A stretch of DNA of 29,094 nucleotides from Bacillota bacterium (GTDB lineage: Bacteria; Bacillota; Desulfotomaculia; Desulfotomaculales; JAJYZD01), in the NCBI GenBank assembly GCA_021800315.1, contig JAJYZD010000010.1, positions 1 to 29,094 on the forward strand, in the 5' to 3' direction. The notes below the pieces were generated by a model, which worked only from the letters and a program-made list of their open reading frames with translations, did no database searches and had not been told where the DNA came from. Positions within the stretch are counted from its first letter, which is position 1, and every line of letters starts with the position of its first letter. Shown here one piece after another: positions 14,448 through 22,918 of the stretch. The position numbers were made by a program, and so were the translations under genes.

Positions 14448-15287
14448 ATGATCAGATCGCTTTTCTCGGCCGTGTCGGCCCTGGAAAACCTCCAGAACGG
14501 CATGGACGTCATCGGCAACAACATCGCTAACGTGGATACCACCGGGTTCAAGGCCCAGGAGGCCAACTTCCAGGACCAGCTCTACCAGGCCCTGCGTCCG
14601 GCCAGCGGTACGGCCGCCGGCACGGCCGGGGCGACCAACCCGTCCGATGTAGGTACCGGTATGAGCCTGGCCGAGATCACCAACGACATGAGCCAGGGCA
14701 CCCTGCAGAATACGGGGCGCACCCTGGACCTGGCCATCCAGGGCAACGGCTTCTTCGCGGTGGAAGCGCCGGACGGAAAGATTTACTACAAGCGCGACGG
14801 CGTTTTCAACCTCGACGCCAACGGCGACCTGGTGGACGAAAACGGCGACCTGCTCCTGGGAACGGGTTCGACCACCGTCACTCCGGTTACCATTCAGCTC
14901 GGTACCTCCGTCGCGCCCGTGTCGACTATGAACATCGCCCAGAACGGGGTCATCACCTACACCACCCTCGGCTCCACGACCAGTTCCTCGGCCACCATCG
15001 GTCTGGCCATGTTTTCCAACCCGGAGGGGCTGGCGCGGGTCGGCGACAACATGTTCGCGGTCAGCACCAACAGCGGCCAGCCGACTTTCACGACCAGCAC
15101 CAGTCTTGCCAACACCGGCGGCTTCGGCTCCATCAACTCCGGCTACCTGGAGAGTTCCAACGTCAACCTGGCCAACGAATTCGCCAACCTGATCGTGACG
15201 GAGCGATCCTATGAGGCCAACACCAAGATGATCACCACTTCCGACCAGATGTTGCTCGATTTGCTGAACCTGAAGGCCGCGCCGTAA
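14448..15287 (+). CDS. flgE: Flagellar hook protein FlgE
   Basis: The 279-residue product has the N-terminal rod/hook signature DVIGNNIANVDTTGFKAQEA and the C-terminal pair LESSNVNLANEFANLIVTER and SYEANTKMITTSDQM. Between them lie the shell repeats LAIQGNGFFAVEAPDGK and YYKRDGVFNLDANGDLV. Position directly after flgD and the TIGR02530 gene is that of the hook gene in Bacillus, and length is close to the Bacillus FlgE. It is also similar to FlgG, whose likely gene lies at 25993, so the assignment as hook rests on position. GAAGGAGG precedes the ATG. Confidence 0.87.
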   Translation: MIRSLFSAVSALENLQNGMDVIGNNIANVDTTGFKAQEANFQDQLYQALRPASGTAAGTAGATNPSDVGTGMSLAEITNDMSQGTLQNTGRTLDLAIQGNGFFAVEAPDGKIYYKRDGVFNLDANGDLVDENGDLLLGTGSTTVTPVTIQLGTSVAPVSTMNIAQNGVITYTTLGSTTSSSATIGLAMFSNPEGLARVGDNMFAVSTNSGQPTFTTSTSLANTGGFGSINSGYLESSNVNLANEFANLIVTERSYEANTKMITTSDQMLLDLLNLKAAP

Positions 15288-15313
15288 ATCCAGGTAAGGG
15301 TGGCACGTTTGCA

Positions 15314-15886
15314 GTGGCAACTAACCAGCAAGCGCCAAGCAGGGGACGGGAGGCCGGGCCGGGCCGGCCGAAGCTGGCCGAGGTCAAACCGGGCGTAAAG
15401 CCGAAGGTGCCCCCGGATCCCAGGTTCACGCCCAAAGAGGGCAAAAAGGGGAAGGGCGGCAAGAAACTGTTGCTCTTAGTCCTGGTTGTCCTGGTGGCCG
15501 GCGGCGGGTTCTTCGCCTACCGCCGCCTGCATCCCCCGGCCCAGGGCAAAGCCGGGGTGCCGGTCGTCCTGGCCGGGCCCCAGGCCATTTACACCATGCA
15601 GACTCTGACGGTCAACCTGGCCAATGTGAACAGCAGCCACTTCCTGCGCATCGAGGTGGTCCTGCAGTATCCCCGGGCCAATACGGCCCTGGCCGCGGAA
15701 CTGAAACACCAGGAGTATATCCTGGACGACAGGATCATCAGCGACCTGCGGAGCAAGACCTACGACGAGCTGGCGACGGACCGGGGCGAGAATGCCTTGA
15801 AAAAGGAACTCATGCAAACGGTCAACGGTATTCTCACCAAGGGCCGGGTCACCGGCGTATACTTCGATCAGTTCCTAATCCAGTAG
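15314..15886 (+). CDS. fliL: Flagellar basal-body-associated protein FliL
   Basis: GTG 15314 gives 190 residues. A Lys/Pro-rich cytoplasmic N-terminus (about 1-54) precedes one membrane segment (LLLLVLVVLVAGGGFFAY, about 55-72). A periplasmic-type domain follows with TLTVNLANVNSSHFLRIEVV and the FliL end LMQTVNGILTKGRVTGVYFD. FliL associates with the stator and basal body. The N-terminal tail is longer than in Bacillus FliL. The ribosome binding site is weak (AAGGGTGG), so the start carries some doubt. In Bacillus fliM follows fliL, but here fliN does. Confidence 0.92.
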   Translation: MATNQQAPSRGREAGPGRPKLAEVKPGVKPKVPPDPRFTPKEGKKGKGGKKLLLLVLVVLVAGGGFFAYRRLHPPAQGKAGVPVVLAGPQAIYTMQTLTVNLANVNSSHFLRIEVVLQYPRANTALAAELKHQEYILDDRIISDLRSKTYDELATDRGENALKKELMQTVNGILTKGRVTGVYFDQFLIQ

Positions 15887-15901
15887 ACGGGAGGTCTTAC
15901 G

Positions 15902-16276
15902 ATGACCCCGACGGACAGGTTCAGGAGGGAAGCGGGGCCGGTCATCAAAAAGGCAGTCTTCCCGGACTTCGGTATCCATCCCGCGGGCGATCCCCTGGCG
16001 ATGATCAGGACGGGACTATCCCATGTTCTGGACGTGGAGATGGAGCTGACCGCCCAGATCGGGGAACGCACCATGCCGGTGCGGGAGGTGCTCGCCCTGG
16101 GGGCCGGTTCGGTTATCAGGCTCGACCGTCCGGCCGGGGAACCTCTGTCCGTTTTGTTGAACGGCCGGGTCTTCGCCCGGGGTGAAGTGGTGGTGCACAA
16201 TGATACCCTGGCCGTGCGGATCACCCAGGTGGAGAAGCCGGCAAGGCTCAAGGGGGCGGAAGAACATGGGCAGTGA
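15902..16276 (+). CDS. fliN: Flagellar motor switch protein FliN (SpoA domain)
   Basis: The 124-residue product is essentially one SpoA/FliN domain with a short N-terminal tail. VLDVEMELTAQIGERTMPV, VLALGAGSVIRLDRPAGEP and ARGEVVVHNDTLAVRITQV are the diagnostic blocks. It is much shorter than Bacillus FliY, which adds CheC-like domains. GGGAGG lies eight bases before the ATG. FliN forms the lower C-ring and binds FliH. Its end overlaps fliO by 11 bases. No fliM gene precedes it. Confidence 0.92.
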   Translation: MTPTDRFRREAGPVIKKAVFPDFGIHPAGDPLAMIRTGLSHVLDVEMELTAQIGERTMPVREVLALGAGSVIRLDRPAGEPLSVLLNGRVFARGEVVVHNDTLAVRITQVEKPARLKGAEEHGQ

Positions 16277-16655
16277 CGGTACCCTGTGGATTGTCCTGCG
16301 CACGCTCCTGGCCCTGCCCGTGGTGCTGGCGGCGGCCTATCTGAGCATCCGCTTTATGCTGGGCAGGAAGAGCCTCCGGCCGGGGGTGCGGCGCATGCGC
16401 CTGGTGGAGAGCCTGCCCCTTTCCGCCAAAGGGGTGCTGGTCCTGGTGGAGTTGGGCGGCCGCTACTATTTCCTGGCCTGCCAGGAGGGGGCGGTGGCGC
16501 TGATCAAGGAGATGGAGGAACTGCCGGCTCCGCTGTCCCCGGGAACGGGGCCGGATCTGTTCGATCTCGGGGCGGCGATCCCTAAAATCTCCGCCCTTTG
16601 GCGGAAGGCCGATTTTAATAACCGTGTAAAGGCGTGGAAAAATGATCCGCGTTAA
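16266..16655 (+). CDS. fliO: Flagellar export assembly protein FliO
   Basis: Starting at ATG 16266, overlapping fliN, the 129-residue product has one N-terminal membrane segment (LLALPVVLAAAYLSIRFML). A small cytoplasmic domain follows with MRLVESLPLSAKGVLVLVEL and YYFLACQEGAVALIKEME, the FliO pattern. FliO (FliZ in Bacillus) helps assemble the FliP ring. It overlaps fliP by 14 bases, matching its function. Confidence 0.92.
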   Translation: MGSDGTLWIVLRTLLALPVVLAAAYLSIRFMLGRKSLRPGVRRMRLVESLPLSAKGVLVLVELGGRYYFLACQEGAVALIKEMEELPAPLSPGTGPDLFDLGAAIPKISALWRKADFNNRVKAWKNDPR

Positions 16656-17406
16656 CCGGCTTCTTTTCACCGGTTTGTTCCTGGCGGTCATGCTGGCCGG
16701 GCCCGGGTACGCCCAGGCGGCCGGCCTCACCCTGCCCAACGTCAGTTTGAACGTGGGAGCCGGGGGGGGCAGTCCGGCCGCGGTGGTGGCCAGCGTCAGG
16801 CTCCTCGTGCTGCTGTCCGTCCTGACCTTTGTGCCGGCCATCCTGCTCATGACCACCTCGTTTACGCGGATCATCATCGTGCTCAGCTTTTTGCGCAGCG
16901 CCCTGGGCACCCAGACGACGCCCCCCAGCCAGGTGCTGATCGGCCTGGCCCTGTTCCTGACCTTCTTCATCATGGCGCCGGTGTACAACCAGGTCAACGC
17001 CCAGGCGGTGCAGCCCTATCTTTCGGGCCGGATTTCCCAGGCCGCGGCCGAGGATGCCGCGGCCGCCCCCTTACGGTCCTTTATGCTGAGGCAGACCCGC
17101 AAGGAGGATCTCGGCCTTTTCGTTACGCTGGCCAAGCTGCCCACGCCGGTGAATACCAATACGCTGCCGTTGACCGTGGTCATTCCGGCCTTCATCACCA
17201 GTGAACTTAAAACGGCCTTTCAAATGGGCTTTTTGATCTACATACCGTTTCTGGTCATCGATATCGTGGTGGCGAGCATCCTCCAGTCCATGGGCATGTT
17301 CATGCTGCCGCCGGTGATCATTTCCCTGCCGTTCAAGATCCTGCTCTTCGTCATGGTGGACGGCTGGTACCTGGTGGTCAAGTCCCTGGTGGAGAGCTTT
17401 CACTAG
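16642..17406 (+). CDS. fliP: Flagellar export gate protein FliP
   Basis: The 254-residue product has an N-terminal signal sequence (LLFTGLFLAVMLAGPGYAQA) and the FliP signature blocks TSFTRIIIVLSFLRSALGTQ and PPSQVLIGLALFLTFFIMAP. Later blocks are VIPAFITSELKTAFQMGFLI and PPVIISLPFKILLFVMVDGW. It has four membrane segments. It forms the core export pore with FliQ and FliR. The start overlaps fliO. Confidence 0.98.
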   Translation: MIRVNRLLFTGLFLAVMLAGPGYAQAAGLTLPNVSLNVGAGGGSPAAVVASVRLLVLLSVLTFVPAILLMTTSFTRIIIVLSFLRSALGTQTTPPSQVLIGLALFLTFFIMAPVYNQVNAQAVQPYLSGRISQAAAEDAAAAPLRSFMLRQTRKEDLGLFVTLAKLPTPVNTNTLPLTVVIPAFITSELKTAFQMGFLIYIPFLVIDIVVASILQSMGMFMLPPVIISLPFKILLFVMVDGWYLVVKSLVESFH

Positions 17407-17533
17407 TGGTTGCCCGGAAGGCTTTCAACCGGAAAGCGAAATTCCTGTTTCCCCGACCCGCCTTCCGGGCGGGCACCCCGAAACCGGGGGCTTTCAGGGG
17501 AGTGGTTCAATCTTCAAAGAGGGGGGGCCCGGG
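17407..17533. other. fliP-fliQ spacer with GC hairpins
   Basis: This 127-base gap contains the hairpins CCCGCC-ttcc-GGGCGG and CCCCG-aaac-CGGGG in direct succession, followed by no T-tract. A ribosome binding site (GAGGGGGGG) precedes fliQ. Confidence 0.5.
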
Positions 17534-17803
17534 ATGAACGACGTTTTCGCCATCAGCGTGGCGCGCCAGGCCCTGGTGACGGTGATGGAGCTGGCCGGTC
17601 CGCCGCTCCTGGCGGGCATGGTGGTGGGCCTGTTCGTCAGCGTGATCCAGGCCACGACGCAGATCCAGGAACAAACGCTGACCTTCGTACCCAAGCTGGT
17701 GGTCGTCTCGCTGGTCCTGATCGTCCTGGCTTCCTGGCTTCTGCAAATCATGGTCGATTTTACGACCAACCTGTACGGGCTGCTGCCCCAGCTCACGCGT
17801 TAG
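17534..17803 (+). CDS. fliQ: Flagellar export gate protein FliQ
   Basis: The 89-residue product has two hydrophobic segments (LLAGMVVGLFVSVIQATTQI and LVVVSLVLIVLASWLLQIMV) and the family blocks ISVARQALVTVMELAGPP and QIQEQTLTFVPKL. Size is exact for FliQ. It packs around FliP and FliR in the export gate. Confidence 0.97.
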   Translation: MNDVFAISVARQALVTVMELAGPPLLAGMVVGLFVSVIQATTQIQEQTLTFVPKLVVVSLVLIVLASWLLQIMVDFTTNLYGLLPQLTR

Positions 17804-17819
17804 GGGAGGGACAATCAAG

Positions 17820-18590
17820 GTGCCGTTCAACACCGGCCAAATAATCACGTTTATCCTGATCCTGATCCGGGTGTCCACCTTCCTGATGGCGGCACCGTTC
17901 TTCTCCATGCAGTTTATTCCCGGGCGGGTCAGGCTCGGGCTGGCCCTGGCCCTGTCCGTGGCCCTGTTTCCTTTCGTGGCCGGGGTTTCCCCCAATGTCC
18001 CGGGCGGTATCTGGGGCTACGCCCTGGCCGCGGTCAGCGAGGCGGGAGTCGGCTTAGGCCTGGGCTACGCGGCCGGCTTCGTCTTCACCGCCATAACCGT
18101 AGCCGGGCAGTACATGGATCTGCAGACCGGTTTTGCCATGGCCAACCTCGTGGACCCGTCCACCAACCTGAACACGACCATCCTGGCCCAGTTCCTTTAT
18201 TTCCTGGGCATGGTGATCTACCTGGACTCGGGCGGCCAGCTTCTGCTGATCGCCGACCTGGCCCGCAGCTACCAGTTGGTACCGCTGGCGGCGGCCGGGC
18301 TCACGGGAGTTGCGACCCGGGAGTTGGTGCGCATCTTCGCCCAGATGTTCGTCCTGGCGCTCCAGATGGCGGCGCCACTGGTGGCGGTGCTTCTGATCAT
18401 CGAACTGGTGCTGGGCTTTCTGGGGCGGGCCGCCCCCCAGGTCAACGTGTTCATGCTCAGTTTTTCGATCAACGTCGCGGCCGGCCTGATCACCCTGGCG
18501 ATCATCCTGCCCATGCTGGCCGCCTACATGACCCATTTGTTCGACGTTATGAACGGCCAGGTACTGAACTTTTTGAGGGGGTTGGCCTGA
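17820..18590 (+). CDS. fliR: Flagellar export gate protein FliR
   Basis: GTG 17820 follows GGGGAGGG. The 256-residue product has about six membrane segments and the FliR blocks LILIRVSTFLMAAPFFS and GLGLGYAAGFVFTAITVAGQ. It also contains MDLQTGFAMANLVDPSTNLN. Its length is typical. It completes the FliPQR complex. The next gene flhB starts one base after its stop. Confidence 0.97.
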   Translation: MPFNTGQIITFILILIRVSTFLMAAPFFSMQFIPGRVRLGLALALSVALFPFVAGVSPNVPGGIWGYALAAVSEAGVGLGLGYAAGFVFTAITVAGQYMDLQTGFAMANLVDPSTNLNTTILAQFLYFLGMVIYLDSGGQLLLIADLARSYQLVPLAAAGLTGVATRELVRIFAQMFVLALQMAAPLVAVLLIIELVLGFLGRAAPQVNVFMLSFSINVAAGLITLAIILPMLAAYMTHLFDVMNGQVLNFLRGLA

Positions 18591-18591
18591 G

Positions 18592-19650
18592 TTGGCCGGG
18601 CAGCAGGAAAAGACCGAAAAAGCTACTCCCAAACGGATGCAGGATGCCCGCAAGAAGGGCCAGGTGGCCAAGAGCACCGATCTTTCCGCGGCCATACTGC
18701 TCTTCGGCATGGTCCTGTTCCTGTACGCCACGCGGCTGACTTTCCTGGGCAACCTGGCCCGGTACCTGGCCGGCTACTTTTCGGAGGTGGGGTCCCTGGC
18801 GATTGAGGGGGCGAGCCCGGTCGTGCTTTTGACCGGTACCGTCGCCGACATCGCCGGGCTCATCACCCCCTTTCTCCTGGCCGCCGCGGTGCTGGCCGTC
18901 GCGGTGAACCTGATCCAGGTCGGTTTCATCTTCAACCCGGAGGGCCTGCGCCCCAAATTTACGAAGCTCAACCCCCTGGAGGGGATAAAGCGGCTGTTCT
19001 CCAGCCGTGGTCTCATGGAGGCGGGCAAGAGCCTGCTCAAGGTCATCATCCTGGGGCTGGTCGCCTACCTGACCATCCGCGGGCAGTTCGGGCAGATCCT
19101 GGATACCCTCCGGGAGGACCCGGTGGTCGGTTTCAACACCGTGGCCAACCTCGTCTGGCGCATTTTTCTGTACGGGTCCCTGGCCTACCTGGCCCTTGCC
19201 GTCGCCGACTTCCGGTATCAGCGCTACATGATGGACAAGAGCCTGAAAATGACCAGGCAGGAAGTCAAAGAGGAGATGCGCTCCACGGAAGGCGACCCGG
19301 TCATCCGGGGCAAGCAGCGGGCGCGGCGGCGCCAGTTCATGCTGAACCTCATCCGTAAAAACGTACCCAAGGCCACGGTGGTGGTAACCAACCCGACGCA
19401 CCTGGCCGTGGCCCTGTCCTACCAGGTGGGCGGCAAAGGGGCGCCCCGGGTGGTGGCCAAGGGGGCCGGCGAGTTGGCCCGCCGGATCCGCGCAGTCGCC
19501 CGGGAGTCGGGGGTGCCGGTGGTGGAAAATTTGGCCGTGGCCCGTTTCCTCTACCGGAACGTGGATGTGGGGGCCGAGATACCGGGGCAGCTGTACCAGG
19601 CGGTGGCCCAGATCCTGGCGTACGTGTACCGGACCCAAAAGGCGGGCTAG
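18592..19650 (+). CDS. flhB: Flagellar export substrate-switch protein FlhB
   Basis: I take the TTG at 18592 as the start; the product opens AGQQEKTEKATPKRMQDARK, the standard FlhB beginning, and is 352 residues long. Four membrane segments follow, then the cytoplasmic domain with VKEEMRSTEGDPVIRGKQR. The self-cleavage site N267-P268-T269-H270 (VVTNPTHLAVALSY) is intact. Cleavage there lets FlhB change from rod/hook to filament substrates on a FliK signal. The TTG start is weak, with GAGGGGG about 11 bases upstream in the end of fliR, suggesting translational coupling. Confidence 0.96.
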   Translation: MAGQQEKTEKATPKRMQDARKKGQVAKSTDLSAAILLFGMVLFLYATRLTFLGNLARYLAGYFSEVGSLAIEGASPVVLLTGTVADIAGLITPFLLAAAVLAVAVNLIQVGFIFNPEGLRPKFTKLNPLEGIKRLFSSRGLMEAGKSLLKVIILGLVAYLTIRGQFGQILDTLREDPVVGFNTVANLVWRIFLYGSLAYLALAVADFRYQRYMMDKSLKMTRQEVKEEMRSTEGDPVIRGKQRARRRQFMLNLIRKNVPKATVVVTNPTHLAVALSYQVGGKGAPRVVAKGAGELARRIRAVARESGVPVVENLAVARFLYRNVDVGAEIPGQLYQAVAQILAYVYRTQKAG

Positions 19651-19677
19651 TCTTTCCAGGGGAGGAGGCGACCGGAC

Positions 19678-21747
19678 ATGCAGGCGACCATTGACGAACG
19701 CATTCGCGGTAACCGCGACGTGCTGGTGGCGGGGCTGATCATCGGTGTCGTCCTGATGATCATCATTCCCGTGCCTCCCTTCGTGCTCGATATCCTGCTC
19801 ACGATTTCCCTGCTTCTGGGCATGACCGTGCCGCTGATCACCATGTTCACCACGGAGCCCCTGCAGTTTTCCACCTTCCCGACCCTTCTCCTGGTGGCCA
19901 CGCTCTACCGGCTGGCCCTGGAGATATCATCCACCCGGCTCATCCTGAGCCAGGCTTACGCCGGGCACGTCATCAACGCCTTCGGCCACTTCGTGGTGGA
20001 GGGCAGTTACGTCATCGGCATGGTGGTCTTCGTCATCATAACCGTCATCCAGTTCGTGGTGATCACCAACGGGGCCGGACGCGTGGCCGAGGTGGCCGCC
20101 CGCTTCACCCTGGACGCCATGCCCGGCAAGCAGATGGCCATTGATGCCGACCTGAACGCCGGCCTCATCAACGAGCAGGAGGCCAGGGAGCGGCGCCGCC
20201 GCCTGCAACGGGAATCCGATTTCTTCGGCGCCATGGACGGCGCTTCCAAGTTCGTACGCGGCGACGCCATCGCCGGGGTGATCATCATCCTGGTCAACAT
20301 CATCGGCGGCCTGATCATAGGGGTAGTCAACAAGAACATGTCCTTTACCCATGCCATCCAGACCTACACCGTGCTTACCATCGGCGACGGCCTGGTGGCC
20401 CAGGTGCCGGCCCTTTTAATCTCCACGGCGACCGGTATCATGGTCACCCGCGCTACGGCGGAGGCCAGCCTGGGCCATGAACTTTCCCGCCAGTTCACGA
20501 GTTTTCCCAAGGTGCTCATTATCGCCGGCGGCGTACTTTTCATCCTGGGCCTGGTTCCCGGCATGCCCACCTTCCTCTTCCTGGTCATAGCGGGCGCGGC
20601 CGGTGGCGCCGGCTATTTCATGCTGCGGGAAAGGGAGAAAACGACAACGACGGCCCGGGAGAGCGCCGCGCGCCAGGCCGTGGTCAAAAAGCGGGAGCCG
20701 GAGAACGTAATGACTTACTTCCAGGTCGATCCCCTGGAAATAGAGATCGGCTACAACCTGATCCCCCTGACGGACGAAAACCAGGGTGGGGACCTCCTGC
20801 CCCGCCTGGCCGCGGTGCGCCGGCAACTGGCGGCCGAAACAGGCATCTTCGTACGGCCGGTCCGTATCCGCGACAACCTGCAACTCAAACCAGGCGCCTA
20901 TACCTTCAAGATCCGCGGCGTGGAGATGGAGCACGGCGACCTGATGCCCGGCCACTACCTGGCCATGGACCCCCTGCACCAGGATGTGCGCATCCAGGGG
21001 GTCAAGACCAAGGAACCCACCTTCGGCCTGGACGCCTGGTGGATCGGCGCGGGGGCGCGCGAAGAGGCGGAGCTGGCCGGTTTGACCGTGGTCGACGCCG
21101 CTACCGTACTGGTGACCCACCTGACCGAGTTCATCAAGCGGCACGCCGCGGACCTTCTGGGACGCCAGGAGGTCAGGGAACTGCTGGACGCGGTCAAGGA
21201 GAAGAACCCGGCCGCGGTCGAAGAGGTGGTGCCGGAACTCCTCTCCCTGGGAGAGGTGCAGAAGGTTCTGCAAAACCTCCTGGCCGAGCGGGTTTCCATC
21301 CGCGACCTGGTTACGGTCCTGGAGGCCATGGCCGAAGCCGCCCGCGTGAGCAAGGACGCCGACTACCTCACCGAGAGGACCAGGCAGGCCCTGGCGCGCT
21401 CCATTACCCGGCAGTACGCCGGGCGCGACGACAAGTTGACCGTGATAACCCTGCACCCCCGCCTCGAACAGACCCTGGCCGAGGCTATCCAGGATACCCA
21501 GTTGGGCGCTTATCCGGTGCTGCCGCCGGACCAGGCCCGGGACCTCCTCGACCGGATGAAGCATCTGGTGGAAAACCTTACGGCCAAAGGCCACTCACCC
21601 GTGCTCCTGACCTCGAGCCGGGTGCGCCTGCCTTTGAAAAGGCTGGTGGGACGCTTTTTGCCCAGCCTGGCCGTCTTGTCGCTCAACGAAATACTGCCCG
21701 GGGTGGAAGTAGAGGCAGTGGGGACGGTGACACCCGGTGGTAGTTAA
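19678..21747 (+). CDS. flhA: Flagellar export gate protein FlhA
   Basis: The 689-residue product has eight membrane segments in the first half. The conserved FHIPEP region includes FPTLLLVATLYRLALEISST and AEVAARFTLDAMPGKQMAID. The cytoplasmic C-terminal domain begins around YFQVDPLEIEIGYNLIPL and ends near EILPGVEVEAVGTV. It forms the nonameric export ring that receives chaperone-substrate complexes. GGGGAGGAGG lies upstream of the ATG. Its 3' end overlaps flhF by 11 bases. Confidence 0.98.
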   Translation: MQATIDERIRGNRDVLVAGLIIGVVLMIIIPVPPFVLDILLTISLLLGMTVPLITMFTTEPLQFSTFPTLLLVATLYRLALEISSTRLILSQAYAGHVINAFGHFVVEGSYVIGMVVFVIITVIQFVVITNGAGRVAEVAARFTLDAMPGKQMAIDADLNAGLINEQEARERRRRLQRESDFFGAMDGASKFVRGDAIAGVIIILVNIIGGLIIGVVNKNMSFTHAIQTYTVLTIGDGLVAQVPALLISTATGIMVTRATAEASLGHELSRQFTSFPKVLIIAGGVLFILGLVPGMPTFLFLVIAGAAGGAGYFMLREREKTTTTARESAARQAVVKKREPENVMTYFQVDPLEIEIGYNLIPLTDENQGGDLLPRLAAVRRQLAAETGIFVRPVRIRDNLQLKPGAYTFKIRGVEMEHGDLMPGHYLAMDPLHQDVRIQGVKTKEPTFGLDAWWIGAGAREEAELAGLTVVDAATVLVTHLTEFIKRHAADLLGRQEVRELLDAVKEKNPAAVEEVVPELLSLGEVQKVLQNLLAERVSIRDLVTVLEAMAEAARVSKDADYLTERTRQALARSITRQYAGRDDKLTVITLHPRLEQTLAEAIQDTQLGAYPVLPPDQARDLLDRMKHLVENLTAKGHSPVLLTSSRVRLPLKRLVGRFLPSLAVLSLNEILPGVEVEAVGTVTPGGS

Positions 21748-22918
21748 GAAATACCTGGTTCGGGACATGCCGGAGGCCCTGGTGCGGATCAAGAAGGACC
21801 TGGGTCCGGAAGCGGTTATCATCAGTTCGTACCGGGTTCCGGCCAAAGGGTTGAAAGGCCTGTTCGTGCGGCAACTGGAGGTTACCGCCGCCCTGGACGA
21901 CCAGCGCGAAAACAAGTATTTCGGGCGGGTGGGGGCGAGCGGGCGACTCGTGGACCAGGCCGGGCGGCATTTGCCCGGGGACACGTTGCCGCCCGCGCCC
22001 GGGGTAACCGCGGGCCCCCGCGGCGGGGGCCCGGAAACCGGCTGGTGGAACCTGGTTCCCCGGTTGGTTCGTTCCCTGCCCGGAGGCGGGCCGGAGGACC
22101 ACCGGCCCGTACCTTCGGCGGGCCCTGCCAACAAATGGCGCCGGCACCTGGCCGCCCTTCAGTTGAGCGAGGACCTGGTGGAACTGGTTCTGGACGGTGT
22201 CCAGGCGGGTCCGGAGGATTACCTGCGCTGCCGGCTGGAGCAGCGGCTGGCCGGTTGGTGCCAGCGCTACTGCGCCGGCGGCAGCGACTCCCGGGTGGTC
22301 GTCCTGACCGGACCGTCCGGTACGGGCAAAACCACCTCCCTGATCAAGCTGGCGGCCGGGGACGTTCTTTTCCGGGAAGAGAAAGTGGCCATCGTATCCC
22401 TGACCGGTTCCCAGCGGTCCGGGGGTGACAGCGCCTTGCGCCACTGGGCCAGGCTCCTCGACGTTCCGTTCGCCGTGGCCGGTGATCCGGAGGAACTCTC
22501 CCGGGTATTGGCCGGATGGGGGGGCGTGGAGCGCTTTTACCTGGACACCCCGGCCGACCCTTTCTACAGGGCCGGCAAACTGCTGGAACTGGCCGGTTTC
22601 CTGAGCCAGGTCCGGGATCCGGAAGTCCTCCTGGTTTTGAGCGCGACCACCCGGGATGGGGACCTTATGCGGGCCGTAGCCCAGGTGAGCCGCTTTGCCG
22701 TAAGCGGCCTGGTCTTGACCAAGGTGGACGAGGCCTCCTCGCTCGGTCCGGTGCTAAGCCTTCTGCCCCGCCTGGCCCGGCCGCTCGCCTATCTTGGCAG
22801 CGGCCGGGAGGTGCCGGACGATCTCCAGCCGGCCGGCGGGGCCCTGCTGGCAAGTCTTTTGTTAGGAGGTGCGGGCTGTGACGGAGAATCCGCAGGCGGC
22901 CTCCTGGCTGCCAGGTAG
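21737..22918 (+). CDS. flhF: Flagellar placement protein FlhF, with divergent GTPase motifs
   Basis: GTG 21737 lies within the end of flhA and gives 393 residues. The N-terminus KKYLVRDMPEALVRIKKDLG is the FlhF basic/B domain. A Pro/Gly-rich linker (about 75-135) leads to the NG domain. G1 is intact at G192-P-S-G-T-G-K198-T-T, and the TKVDE (G4) motif is present. However, the usual DTYR box aligns to T223-G-S-Q-R227 (Asp and Tyr lost), and the DTAGR (G3) box reads D270-T-P-A-D274. GTP binding looks possible but normal GTPase activity and dimer formation look doubtful. FlhF normally marks the flagellar site together with FlhG, whose gene follows and overlaps. Confidence 0.93.
   Translation: MVVKKYLVRDMPEALVRIKKDLGPEAVIISSYRVPAKGLKGLFVRQLEVTAALDDQRENKYFGRVGASGRLVDQAGRHLPGDTLPPAPGVTAGPRGGGPETGWWNLVPRLVRSLPGGGPEDHRPVPSAGPANKWRRHLAALQLSEDLVELVLDGVQAGPEDYLRCRLEQRLAGWCQRYCAGGSDSRVVVLTGPSGTGKTTSLIKLAAGDVLFREEKVAIVSLTGSQRSGGDSALRHWARLLDVPFAVAGDPEELSRVLAGWGGVERFYLDTPADPFYRAGKLLELAGFLSQVRDPEVLLVLSATTRDGDLMRAVAQVSRFAVSGLVLTKVDEASSLGPVLSLLPRLARPLAYLGSGREVPDDLQPAGGALLASLLLGGAGCDGESAGGLLAAR

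Noticed and set aside
20416..21594. 392-codon open frame on the minus strand
   Set aside because: It lies wholly antisense to flhA, has no family features, and is expected from the high GC at third codon positions. The same applies to minus-strand frames at 6992-8083, 9249-10211 and 10315-11412.
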